The notes under the pieces: model-generated
Told to the model about the DNA's origin: nothing
The model's input: only the letters and a program-made list of their open reading frames with translations
Database searches by the model: none
Program-made: the position numbers and the translations under genes
Part shown: positions 34,881 to 46,795 of the stretch, piece by piece
Layout: every line of letters begins with the position of its first letter
How positions within the stretch are numbered: position 1 is the first letter of the stretch
NCBI GenBank assembly: GCA_933228675.1
Contig: OW121742.1
Location: 123,295,983-123,359,982 of the forward strand
Length of the DNA: 64,000 bases
DNA from: Stomorhina lunata
Lineage: Eukaryota; Arthropoda; Insecta; Diptera; Rhiniidae
Direction of reading: 5' to 3'

Positions 34881-35940
34881 TCGTTTATGAATTTATTTGT
34901 TGTGGTTCTATTTCTGTTTCGTTGCGTATACGTAATATTTTACATATTGTAAGAACTAAAAATCAAGTATACGCCCGAGTGCTAAAACTTAATAATATTG
35001 ATCGAAAAAATATTCAAATTGTCATTTAGCTTTATTTCATTGTATTTTATTCAATAGTATTTTCATCTGCTGATCAGAAGCTTATTCATTTAAATCTTTG
35101 TGTACATATCCCTATATCTAAATGATCTTTCGTCACTGTGGAAATCAAAATGTGACTTCAAATAATGACAAAATTTTCCTTCTTCATGCAACTAACTACT
35201 TTAGAAATCTTTCTCCTCTATAAACTTCTAGTCCTTTAAGTACAAAATTGCTTTAAAGAATTACTTCCAAAAGATAAATCATTGTATTAGTAAATGGAGA
35301 CAATGACACTTAACTTCAGTTTATAAAAAGTCAGCTCAAGGATATAAGAAATCCCTAATACAAACACACTTCTTTATATGTCACACTCAAACTCAAATAA
35401 TTTTTTAAGTTTTATAAAATTTATCGCTTATAAAGTGTAACAAAACAAAATCATCAATAAAGTTTTATGCAATAAGAGGGCACAACAGCAAAAGTAATGA
35501 ATAAAAAGCTGCAAAGCCCATCAAAAGCAGCAGCAGTAACTGCATTGATATCAACGGCATCACCAACAGTACTGGCAACATTACCAGATTCACGACTAGC
35601 AACATTATGAACAACAAAACCTGCAAGTAATTGCATGGAAACCAAAATGGCAACCTTATGTTGCAAGAAAGACATGTTCATGTTGTGTATATGTGGGTGT
35701 GTGTATGTATGTGTGCTTAAGAAAAACTTAACTATTAAATAGTATTTTTTAAATAACTCATACAAGAATATCTTGTATCTAACTTTTTTGTGATGCAATT
35801 TTAAATGGAATGGGATATATAAGATTCGAGGGGTGTATAAAATTATTAGAAAACAATTTGAAAGTAAAAGATAATTCTAGTAAAGGATTATAGTGAAGTC
35901 TTGAGTTTAAGTCCTACTTATTGCCTAGTTATTGACTTAG
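34881..35940. other. Unique sequence between two identical-type satellite arrays
   Basis: Holds the small minus-strand open frame at 35454-35681. Otherwise plain. Confidence 0.5.
35454..35681 (-). CDS. Candidate small secreted or membrane peptide, 75 aa, unrecognised
   Basis: Open frame of 75 codons. I chose the ATG at 35681 over one further upstream (35798) because its context, ACACAACATG, fits the fly start consensus and is followed by a signal-peptide-like N-terminus (HKVAILVSMQLLAGFVVHNV at about residues 8-27). A polar alanine/valine-rich middle follows, then a second hydrophobic stretch (LCSFLFITFAVVPSYC) near the end. Codons are strongly of the purine-N-pyrimidine type (GTT, GCT, GAT, AAT, ACT), and GC exceeds the surroundings. 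No family recognised and no polyadenylation signal seen nearby. An overlapping 62-codon frame (35465-35653) is hydrophobic only. Could be a young gene, an exon fragment or chance. Confidence 0.3.
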   Translation of the reverse strand: MNMSFLQHKVAILVSMQLLAGFVVHNVASRESGNVASTVGDAVDINAVTAAAFDGLCSFLFITFAVVPSYCIKLY

Positions 35941-37080
35941 AAAAACATTTTAATCGAATATTTTTGTATAAGAAAATATTTTATAGGAAAATTTTCTGTA
36001 GAAAACCTATAGAAAAATGTTTTGATCCCAAATTGTTTTATAGAATATTTTTATCGCAAATTTTTCTATAGAAAAATATTTTTATCGAAAATTTTTGTAT
36101 AGAAACATTTTTTTATTGAAAATTTTTCTATAGAAAAGTTTTTTTATCGAAAATTTTTCTATAGAAAAAATTTTTTATTGAAAATTTTTCTATAGAAAAA
36201 TTTTTTTATCGAAAATTTTTCTATAGAAAAATTTTTTTATCGAATTTTTTTATAGAAAAATTTTTTTATCGAAAATTTTTCTATAGAAAAATTTTTTTAT
36301 CGAAAATTTTTCTATAGAAAAATTTTGTTATCGAAAATTTTTATATAGAAAAATTTTTTTATGGAAAATTTTTCTATAGAAAAATTTTTTTATCGAAAAT
36401 TTTTCTATAGAAAAATTTTTTTATCGAAAATTTTTCTATAGAAAAATTTTTTTATCTAAAATTTTTCTATAGAAAAATTTTTTTTATCGAAAATTTTTCT
36501 ATAGAAAAATTTTTTTATCGAAAATTTTTCTATAGAAAAATTTTTTTATCTAAAATTTTTCTATAGAAAAATTTTTTATTGAAAATTTTTCTATAGAAAA
36601 ATTTTTTTATCGAAAATTTTTCTATAGAAAAATTTTATTATCGAAAATTTTTCTATTTTTATCGAAAATTTTTCTATTTTTATCGAAAATTTTTCTATTT
36701 TTATCTATCTATAGAAATTTTTTTTTATCGAAAATTTTTCTATAGAAAAATTTTTTTATCGAAAATTTTTCTATAGAAAAATTTTTTTATCGAAAATTTT
36801 TCCATAGAAAAATTTTTTTATCGAAAATTTTTAAGTAGAAAAATTTTTTTATCGAAAATTTTTCTATAGAAAATTTTTTTTTACCGAAAATTTTTCTATA
36901 GAAACATTTTTATCCGAAAATCTTTCTATAGAAAAATTCTTTTATCGAAAATTTTTCTATGGAAAAAATTTTTTATCGAAAATTTTTCTATAGAAATATT
37001 TTTTTATCGAAAATTTTTCTATAGAAAAATTTTTTTATCGAAAATTTTTCTATAGAAAAATTTTTCTATAGAAAAATATT
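35941..37080 (+). repeat. 31-bp satellite array 7 (CTATAG core, TTATCG spacer)
   Basis: Same unit as array 6: CTATAG, A5, T7, ATCG, A4, T5. It contains a short 21-bp sub-array (36648-36711) in which the core's ATAGAA part and neighbouring A-run are missing. Confidence 0.95.
36648..36711 (+). repeat. 21-bp shortened-unit sub-array, three copies
   Basis: CTATTTTTATCGAAAATTTT plus one T, repeated three times, inside the 31-bp array. The unit is 10 bp shorter than the parent. Confidence 0.85.
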
Positions 37081-38860
37081 AAATGCTTTTAATACTTATT
37101 TTCACAAGTTTCATTAATGATCGTAATATTAACGAAAATTACAAAAACTTCTGGTGGTATGGTATAGTATATTATTTAGATAATCCTAAATTTCTTATAT
37201 TGCGGAGATTTGGCAGCAGTTTTATTATTTTGGGAACCCTCGTATGAAATCGCCTCCTCTTTTGACTTACAACGAAGCTTGACTTTTACTTCCACATGCT
37301 TATTTTACATTTTCCTATATTATTTTCTTAGAAAACTACACTAAAACTATTTGTAAAATTCATTCAACTGTAAATGTTCGAGTAGTGAAAGAGAATATTT
37401 TTGCATGCAACACAACAATACAAACAAATAAACCAAAACACTTAAACATACAAGCTTTTACATATACAGACAAGAGAAAAAGTTTTGCATAAAAATGCTT
37501 TTACTAGTATTTCGCTATTGATGATTTTCTTAAACCTTAAGATAAAACTGCTACTGCTGATGGTAAAGCTCTGACAGCGACTACAGGATTACTTTCGCCA
37601 TAAAAGTTTGTTGTAATATAATTTCTTTTTTTGTTGTAATTTTGAAGACTGCAAAGGAATCCTTCTTGCCAATGAGGGGAAGCTAAATTGAATGCAGTTT
37701 AAGACAAGAAGCTTCACATTTTGCTTGTTTTATCCAAACAGTTTAAGTTACAAACATTTTCAATTCGTTTCTGGCTTTCACTCCATCTTGGCTTGATATT
37801 GGCTGATGGTTTATGGTTAACAAGAAATTGATATCAATATATGAAAGTTTATCAATTTCCAAAAAAAAAAAAAAAATATATATCGTTAATGATTAACAAT
37901 ATCACGAACATCATTATTATATTTTCATATCATCAACAGATTTTTACAAAATTTTATCTAAAGACAGAGGGAGTAAAATGAGAAATAGCTGCAAGATATT
38001 TAAATATTGTCGATGATGATGATGCACATCATCATCGTAGAACATTTTGTTGCATTTATGTTTATGTCATGTTTGTATATTACTTTCAGATATTTTTACT
38101 TTGGAAAATTTTTCGTTTGGGGGTAAATATTCAAATCTACATACATACCTACATGCATAAGCATGTCAGTGTATGAGGAGAGATAAATGAAACCGTATAG
38201 CAAAGTTAGAAATTCAATTTTAACTAAAAAAGAAATTCTTGGTATAGTTTTTAAAAATATTTTCTGTCGTGGCTTGAAGGTAGAGTGAAAAAGCAAATAT
38301 TTGATTTTTGAAATGTAAAAGTAATATTGGTTATTAAAGGGAATTGATATACAAAGTTAAGGGAGAATAAAATAAAAGTAGTCTAGGAGATTTAACCTTC
38401 AATATTCTTCATTATATTTTCGAGTCTTCTCTAGATGATGATTCGTTTAGAAATAACGTTCCTATTAGTAATTCAATTGTCAGTTTTGTTTTGTTCCTTA
38501 ATTTGTTCACTATTTTGTTTTCAAATCTGTCCTCGATCCAGTTCTCGACGCTGCCTTTGTCTTTTTTTTATATTATATACTTTGGTCTCGATTATGTTCC
38601 GGATTCTGCGGCCTAAGCGCCCCATTCAATATCGATTGATATATAAGATATTTCATAAAACATTTATGTAGCATACTTTAAGGATACTCTAAATAATATA
38701 TAACATATAAGATTAACTACCTTGTAACGAAATTGTCAAAAGTTCTCTGACGATAAGAGAATTTTATTTAAACTAAATGTTTTAACAAACAAACGAATAT
38801 ATTTTAATATCAAATTTTACAAAACTTTTTATGAAATAATTTGTTTTGAAAATCCCTAGG
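37081..38860. other. Mostly unique sequence
   Basis: Includes an A-run followed by TATATA (37862-37882) and a GATGATG hairpin (38011-38037). Frames at 38096-38296 and 38435-38671 lack coding features. From about 38420 the sequence begins to show CGATTCTGTTC words, the decayed edge of the minisatellite downstream. Confidence 0.5.
38011..38037. repeat. Perfect 11-bp-arm hairpin
   Basis: CGATGATGATG, loop ATGCA, CATCATCATCG. Confidence 0.85.
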
Positions 38861-39210
38861 GTATGTTACTCAATATTTGCTTAAATTTCGTCAATCGAAT
38901 ACGGCGATTTGGCTCAAGTTCTTGTTTTTGTTTTTTTTATTATGTTCTCGATTCTATTCTCGCTTCAGTTATTCATTCTGATCACGATCCTGTCTCGACT
39001 TCGTTGACGATTCAGTTCTCGATTCTGTTTTCGTTGACGTTCAGGATTCTGTTTACAATTCGATTTTTCCAGTCGCTTCTTGTCTTGATTCCGTTCTCGA
39101 TTATGTTCTATACTTTGCTTTTGATTCTGTTCTTGATTCCGTTTCGGTTCTTGGTTCCGATTTCAAATATATTCCCTACTTTGTTGTTAATTTTGTTCTT
39201 TAATCAGTTG
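38861..39210 (+). repeat. Degenerate TTCTGTTCTCGATTC minisatellite
   Basis: Irregular TTCTGTTCTCGATTCTG and GATTCCGTT units leading into the clean 11-bp array. The 116-codon frame 38863-39213 is a by-product of this repeat. Confidence 0.7.
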
Positions 39211-39696
39211 TAGTTCTGTTCTAGTTCTGTTCTAGTTCTGTTCTAGTTCTGCTCTAGTTCTGTTCTAGTTCTGTTCTAGTTCTGTTCTAGTTCTGTTCTA
39301 GTTCTGTTCTAGTTCTGTTCTAGTTCTGTTCTAGTTCTGTTCTAGTTCTGTTCTAGTTCTGTTCTAGTTCTGTTCTAGTTCTGTTCTAGTTCTGTTCTAG
39401 TTCTATTCTAGTTCTATTCTAGTTCTGTTCTAGTTCTGTTCTAGTTCTGTTCTAGTTCTGTTCTAGTTCTGTTCTAGTTCTGTTCTAGTTCTGTTCTAGT
39501 TCTGTTCTAGTTCTGTTCTAGTTCTGTTCTAGTTCTGTTCTAGTTCTGTTCTAGTTCTGTTCTAGTTCTGTTCTAGTTCTGTTCTAGTTCTGTTCTAGTT
39601 CTGTTCTAGTTCTGTTCTAGTTCTGTTCTAATTCTGTTCTAGTTCTGTTCTAGTTCTGTTCTAGTTCTGTTCTAGTTCTGTTCTAGTTCTGTTCTA
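39211..39696 (+). repeat. 11-bp minisatellite (TTCTGTTCTAG), about 44 copies
   Basis: Nearly perfect: only a handful of single-base variants (a G to A in two adjacent units near 39405-39420, one AGTTCTG to AATTCTG near 39630, one T to C near 39250). The homogeneous block adjoining a degenerate version suggests recent expansion by slippage. The unit differs from the 12-bp GTTCAGTTCTAG of 0-4 kb by one base and one deletion. Confidence 0.98.
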
Positions 39697-42244
39697 CTTT
39701 TTAATTTATGTAAGAGATTAAAAATCGCACAGTGTTCCCAATACATATCGATTTAACATTATGCATCAAATATTATTTTTAGTCAAGTTAAGAACACATA
39801 CACTCACTCACTCAATCACTTTTACAAAACTAATGCATTTTGTGTGAAAAATAAAACTTGTCGCTTCTTTGTTGGAAATTTCATATCCTTGAAGAGGAGT
39901 TAAAAGGAAAGGGAATTAAATACTATAATGTGAGTTTTAAAATGAAGGCAATGATAATGCTCATACATTGTTGCAATTGCTTGTACGTGTAATGGTATGA
40001 GTAAAAGTGTGAACAAATGATTAAAACACAAAATGTAAAGCTTCTTTAGATCCAATGATGAGTAGCTGTAATGGTTAGTTGGCAAGCTGTGACTAGGGTC
40101 GTACTTAAATGTACAGGTTGGTCTTTAATGTTGTCTTTATTATACATATACTAAAAATTTTAGTTTTATTCTTGTACAACTTGAAATACCCTCGTATTAT
40201 TTTGATGTGTTTAAATTTGTATTATTCTCATATCTATTTTTGTTTAAGTGTAACCGTTTGTGTATGTGTTTGTGAAATTGTAATGCATTTAAAAGAAAAT
40301 TTAATGCATTTGCCACATACATTAATCACTTTTGATGCTCAACAGTCAACACACATAGACCTACCTCCTCCTGCTTCTACCATTACTTGCATACAAACAC
40401 AATTGAACACCCACATCCTTATGATAAAGTAAGCTACAGCTACAAACAGTAGCTTTACAGTAGCTGCTCCTGCTTCTCTACAACTACTCAGTGTTGTTGT
40501 TGTAACAGCTATACAAAATAACCGACATCACATAGCCAGTCGTCGTCGTCGTCAGTCTTGTCATCAGCAGCATACAAAAGTAGCAATTTTTCCTTTCTCC
40601 ATTTTTGCGTTGTTAGTAATTTTTTCCCTACATAGAGATTTTTGTTTACTTTAGTATGAGTTAAAAACGTGCCTGGACTGTTTAAACTAAAGATGATGAG
40701 TAGGTTTGAATACGACAACAACAACGACAACAATGAGGACTTCACTGATGATGATGTGGACAAAAATTGCTTCTACCCTAACTCATCTGAGCTATCGATG
40801 ATTCTGGTATTACACTGTATGGTTATTGTTTGTGACCGCAGGGTGCATTTTTGTTACATGATAAAAATTGCAATTTCATTTCGTTAGTCGGTATGTCTGT
40901 CTGTCCTGCTTGTTCATATGTGTGGGTGTAGGTATTTTTCGTTACTATTTCATATTTTTCTTACACATGAAAGCTTTTAATGATGTTTGATGTCACTTAT
41001 GGGCTCAAAAATGAAAGTCCATGGAACTTAATACAAAAAACGAAAACAGACTTTTTGGTGGTTACATTCACTCCTGCTAAAATTATGAAAAATATTATCT
41101 GTTTCCAAAAAACTCAGTCAGTAATATTTTCATGTATAAAGTTTGTATAATGAGAATTAAATTATTGTAAAAAGATCCTTTACTACAACAAAACAGGATC
41201 GACTGAAGAATCAAATGATCAGAAATTGAAATGTGAGATTATTCTGCTCTCTTCTGTTTTAAATGTTAATGTTTTACATTGAAGCGTGACTATGAGAATT
41301 TTTAGTTTTCAAAAACATAGAACCCCGTCATCACTTTAACAGATATAGAATTCACTCAATTACATTAACAAGCAGCGCAACATTGATGTATGACTTTTTA
41401 AGCATCAGGTGTTTTATTATCACAAAACGAAGGCCAACACTTTAGAAAACATTTATGCAACAAACAACGTAACTTTATCACTCAAATATTGATAAAGTTG
41501 TAGTTGCAATGTTGCAACTTGTCGTCGAACGCCCCATGTTGATGTTGTCAACATCAATATTAAAAAAAAATACTAGAAAATTATATGTTAACAACAATGT
41601 TGTAGCTGTTGCTGCTGTTGTCCTTATAAATTAGCGAAAGTTTATTTTACACTTCAACAAAGTTCTGTTACTTCTTACACTTCCCCTCTCTAATGCTAAT
41701 AAATATTTGAATGCAAACACCATGAAAAAATAATTTTCCGTGTTTCCTTTTTTCGCTTTAGTAAAGCAATGTTTTTCTTTCATTTTTCCCAAAGATGTCA
41801 AGTTATGAGCAAATTAATGTTGTTATGGAAAAAATAGATAGTTTTCAATGTTTTTCATTTTTTCTTCACGATATTTTTCTTTTTTTTCTAGCAAAAAGTA
41901 AAATTTGTATTAAAGTTTTTAATTACTTTTACCGGCTAATGATGTTGGCCAACAAACATCGAACAAAACTAAACAAGACAATTATGGGTGACAAACTAAA
42001 AGTATTAAATAATAATTATTAAGAAAAATATGCAAATAAATGTAAGCGGAGCAAAAATTGCCTTGAAAATCTAAGAAACTTAAGCAGTAATTAAAAAATT
42101 AAATTATAAAGCATACTTTTAGGGGCTTTGAAGTAAACTAAATATCTTTAAATTAAACTAATAAATTAATTTTGTTTTTTTCTTTTTAGGTAAATATAAC
42201 AAAAAAATTTAATGAAATCAAAATATCAATTTAGAAAATCGGGT
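39697..42244. other. Mostly unique sequence, moderately GC-richer around 40.3-40.9 kb
   Basis: Contains GTTGTT/ACAACA and GATGAT simple sequence. The 107-codon frame 40109-40432 and overlapping frames at 40509-40887 on both strands were examined; none has a convincing start context plus codon pattern, so I do not call a gene. No mobile element recognised. Confidence 0.45.
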
Positions 42245-43612
42245 AAGTTTTGAAAAAATCAATAGAAGATTTTGTACAAAATTTTCTATTGAAAAAAAAT
42301 TTTTCTATATAAATTTTATAAAGAAGACATTTTACACAATTTTTATACAAAAATTTCTTTATAGAAAATTTTGTACAAAAATTTCTCTATAGAAAATTTT
42401 GTACAAAAATTTCTCTATAGAAAATTTTGTACAAAAATTTCTCTATAGAAAATTTTGTACAAAAATTTCTCTATAGAAAATTTTGTACAAAAATTTCTCT
42501 ATAGGAAATTTTGTACAAAAATTTCTCTATAGGAAATTTTGTACAAAAATTTCTCTATAGAAAATTTTGTACAAAAATTTCTCTATAGAAAATTTTGTAC
42601 AAAAATTTCTCTATAGAAAATTTTGTACACAAATTTCTCTATAGAAAATTTTGTACAAAAATTTCTCTATAGAAAATTTTGTACACAAATTTCTCTATAG
42701 ACAATTTTGCACAAAAATTTCTCTATAGAAAGTTTTGTACAAAAATGTTTGTATACAAATTTCTATAGAAAAAAAATTGTACAGAATTTTCTTCAAAAGA
42801 AATTTTTGTATAACATTTTCTATTGTAAATTTTTTTTATAAAGAATTCTGTAAAAAATGTTCTATAGAGAAACATTTGTACGAAATTTTCTTTAGAGAAA
42901 TATTTCTACAAAATTGTATATAAAGAAATTTTTGTACAAAATTTTCTATACAGAAATTTTTGTAGAAAATTTTTTATAAAGAAATTTTTGTACAAAATTT
43001 TTTATAGAAGAAATTTTTGTACAAAATTTTTATAGACAAATTTTTTAAAAAATTTTTATTGAGAAATTTTTGTACAAAATTTTCTATAGAGAAATTGTTG
43101 TACAAAACTTTCTATAGAGAAATTATTGTAAAAAATTTTCTATAGAGACATTTTTGTACAAATTTTCTTTAAAAAAATTTTTGTACAAAATTTTTAATAG
43201 AGAAATTTATGTACAAAATTTTTTATAGAAAAAACTTTTGTACTTTTGTACTTTGCTATTTTTATATATAATTTTCTCTAGAAGATACTTTTGTACAAAA
43301 TTTTCTATAGAAGAAACTTTTGTACAAAATTTTCTATAAATTCAGTTTTGTACAAAATTTTTTTAGAGGAAACTTTTGTACAAAATTTTCTATAGAAGAA
43401 ATTTTTGTACAAATTTTTCTGTGGCAAAAACTTTTGTACAAAATTTTTTTAAAATAAATGTTTGTACAAAATTTTCTATAAAAGAAACTTTTTGTACAAC
43501 ATTTTCTATAGAAAAACTTTTGTTCAAAATTTTCTATAAAAAAAAACTTTTGTACATAATTTTCTATAAAAGAAATTTTAGTACAAAATTTCTACAGAAG
43601 AATTCTTTGCCA
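42245..43612 (+). repeat. 28-bp satellite array 8 (CTATAG plus GTAC palindromes)
   Basis: Unit: CTATAG, A4, T4, GTAC, A5, TTTCT (28 bp). Each unit carries two palindromes: TTTTGTACAAAA and the CTATAG core. About 14 near-identical units at 42355-42740; the rest is strongly diverged, with longer, AGAAGAAAC-containing units. Confidence 0.93.
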
Positions 43613-44985
43613 AGTTTATAATTTTCAATAAATTTTTGTTTTGAAAACTAAAGCCATTTCTTTTTAAATTTCTGAGGTTAAGCCAAATCTCTTAATGAAT
43701 TTTTTTTTAATTTTTCTGGTTTTGTGAAAGTGTATGAAACCATGACACCATTGAATCGATTTTCAACACTAAATAAAATTCACTCAACCACAAAGTCAAT
43801 CAAATCTTTGCAGAAATACAAAACCCTTTTTTCTTTTTTGAGAAACCCCCCTTTACACACAAAGACTCACAAAGCTCATACCCCTATTTATATGCTACAC
43901 GAAATGTATACGTAACCAGTGAAGACCATAGAAACCCCTTGAAAAGAAAAAAAAAATTGAAAAACCAATCATATAAAATCAAGGTAAAATTTAGTTAGAT
44001 AAACCACAACAAAATGATTGTGTGTAAGGATTTGTAGTTATTTTGCTTATATTTTTCTAACACTTGGTAAATTGACAATTACTACCCAAAACAAGGATTT
44101 CTACACACATTCTTAAAGTCCTGTGCTTTATCCTTCAACTAATATGTGTGTATGTGAGTCAGAGTTTTACGAGTGAAACTAAAGACAGACGAGGCATAAA
44201 CAAATTCAATTCAATTGATGAGTTTTGTTCTTCAATTGTCGTTATTTTTCTCCTAAAACCACAATGTAACACTCATCTTTTGTTGAAGATAACAACACTA
44301 TCTTAAGTGGGAGGATATAAGAGTCCTTTGCTTTAGTAACATGTTAACATTTACATTTTTACTTAAAGTCAAATCAATTCAATTGATTGACTAGTGCCCA
44401 TCCTCATCATTCAAACCAAAGGTAAGTAATCTCGTAATTTAGCATCTCCTTCTATTTACAAAAAAGGACTTAACAATATTTCAATCAAATTTTCCTAAAA
44501 CCATAAGAATCTGTTTAGAAAATTATTGGAATTCTTAGAAAATTTTTCCATTACCTTATATTAAGAGATTTTCATTTTATTAAATTTTTTAAGTTTTCCA
44601 CAATAAGAACTTTAATTTGTTTTAAAATCCTTTTCCCCTTTTGTCCTTCATTACTTTTAGAAACAAAAACACTTCATAAATTTTCTGTAAAATAGCAAAA
44701 AAAAACTGGAAAAAATTTATATTCCATTAAATAAATGATATTTTCTAAATAGAATATTTCCCGTACATTTAGTTTTGTATTAAACGCCAAGTCACTTTCG
44801 ATCCCTTCTAAGCCCCGTTCAAAATTGTCCCCCCTTAAAGCATAAGTTCTCACTCAAAAGGAATATAACAAACGAGACAAAAAGTCTTTATAATTTTTAT
44901 AATCAGCAAAAAAAAAATCAAGCAGAAACTATAAAAAATGAGGGACAAAACTTAAAAGGACTTTACAGGATCTATAAAGAAAATT
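43613..44985. other. Unique sequence
   Basis: AT-rich with CA-rich words. The frame at 43724-43915 shows no coding features. Nothing else supported. Confidence 0.5.
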
Positions 44986-46735
44986 TCTTAAAATATTTAC
45001 TTCAAAGAAATTTTGGAACAAAAATTTTTTTTAAAGAAAATTTTGTATAAAAATCCCTTCCACAAAAAAGATTTTACAAAAATTTCCTCCATTAAAAATT
45101 TTGCACAAAAATTGAAAATCTTGTAAAGAATTTATTTTGTAGAAAATTTTGTACAAAAGATTTTTCTATAGATTTTTTTATTTTTTTTTTTTAACAAAAT
45201 TTTGCACAAAATTTTTTCTATAGAAAATTTTGTACAAAATTTTTCCTATAGAAAATTTTGTACAAAATTTTTCCTATAGAAAATTTTGTACAAAATTTTT
45301 CCTATAGAAAATTTTGTACAAAATTTTTCCTATAGAAAATTTTGTACAAAATTTTTTCTATAGAATATTTTGTACAAAATATTTTTTAAAGAAAATTTTT
45401 TACAAAATTGTTTCTATAGACAATTTTGTACAAAATTTTTTCTATAGAAAATTTTGTACAAAATTTTTTCTATAGAAAATTTTGTACAAAATTTTTTCTA
45501 TAGAAAATTTTGTACAAAATTTTTTCTATAGAAAATTTTGTACAAAATTTTTTCTATAGAAAATTTTGTGCAAAATTTTTCTATAGAAAATTTTGTACCA
45601 AATTTTTTCTATAGAAAATTTTGTACAAAATTTTTTCTATAGAAAATTTTGTACAAAATTGTTTCTATAGAAAATTTTGTACAAAATTGTTTTTATAGAA
45701 AATTTTGTACAAAATTGTTTCTATAGAAAATTTTGTACAAAATTTTTTCTATAGAAAATTTTGTACAAAATTGTTTCTATAGAAAATTTTGTACAAAATT
45801 TTTTCTATAGAAAATTTTGTACAAAATTTTTTCTATAGAAAATTTTGTACAAAATTTTTTCTATAGAAAGTTTTGTACAAAATTTTTTCTATAGAAAATT
45901 TTGTACAAAATTTTTTCTATAGAAAATTTTTTACAAAATCTTTTCTATAGAAAATTTTGTACAAAATTTTTTCTATAGAAAATTTTGTGCAAAATTTTTC
46001 TATAGAAAATTTTGTACCAAATTTTTTCTATAGAAAATTTTGTACAAAATTTTTTCTATAGAAAATTTTGTACAAAATTGTTTCTATAGAAAATTTTGTA
46101 CAAAATTGTTTTTATAGAAAATTTTGTACAAAATTGTTTCTATAGAAAATTTTGTACAAAATTTTTTCTATAGAAAATTTTGTACAAAATTTTTTCTATA
46201 GAAAATTTTGTACAAAATTTTTTCTATAGAAAGTTTTGTACAAAATTTTTTCTATAGAAAATTTTGTACAAAATTTTTTCTATAGAATATTTTGTACAAA
46301 ATATTTTTTAAAGAAAATTTTTTACAAAATTGTTTCTATAGACAATTTTGTACAAAATTTTTTCTATAGAAAATTTTGTACAAAATTTTTTCTATAGAAA
46401 ATTTTGTACAAAATTTTTTCTATAGAAAATTTTGTACAAAATTTTTTCTATAGAAAATTTTTTACAAAATCTTTTCTATAGAAAATTTTGTACAAAATTT
46501 TTTCTAAAGGAAATTTTGTACAAAATTTTTTCTATAGAAAATTTTGTATTTTATCTATGGAAAATGATGTCCAAAAATTACTTATATGGAAATTTTTATA
46601 CAAAATTTTCTTTTATATAGAAAATTTTGTGAAAAAAAAATTGTATAAATGTTCTTTCTGTAGAAAATTTTGTATGAAAGTTGAAGCTATAGGAAATTTC
46701 ATATATAAAAAAATTTTATTTATTCAAATTATTTA
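44986..46735 (+). repeat. 28-bp satellite array 9 (CTATAG plus GTAC palindromes)
   Basis: Unit: CTATAG, A4, T4, GTAC, A4, T6 (28 bp), about 55 units, very homogeneous at 45200-46540. Internal duplications are visible from rare variants: the GTGCAAAA then GTACCAAA pair at 45568 recurs at 45987 (419 bp), and TAGAATATTTTGTAC at 45361 recurs at 46283 (922 bp). Confidence 0.95.
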
Positions 46736-46749
46736 AAAATTTTTTAAGT

Positions 46750-46795
46750 AGGGTACACTTTTCTCGGTCTTGACCGATTACAATTACTTACTTTT
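46750..46795 (-). mobile_element. Terminal scrap of the hairpin-ended element (copy 4)
   Basis: GGGTACACTTTTCTCGGTCT followed by TGACCGATTACAATTA resembles the hairpin end at 20193-20210. It lies directly beside satellite array 9. Confidence 0.45.

Noticed and set aside
38863..39213. 116-codon hydrophobic frame
   Set aside because: It lies in the degenerate minisatellite; periodic FS/LI composition follows the TTCTGTTC repeat.
40109..40432. 107-codon frame with a less repetitive second half
   Set aside because: The first half is GT-rich low complexity, the start context is poor, and I could recognise no domain; composition falls to background within the frame.
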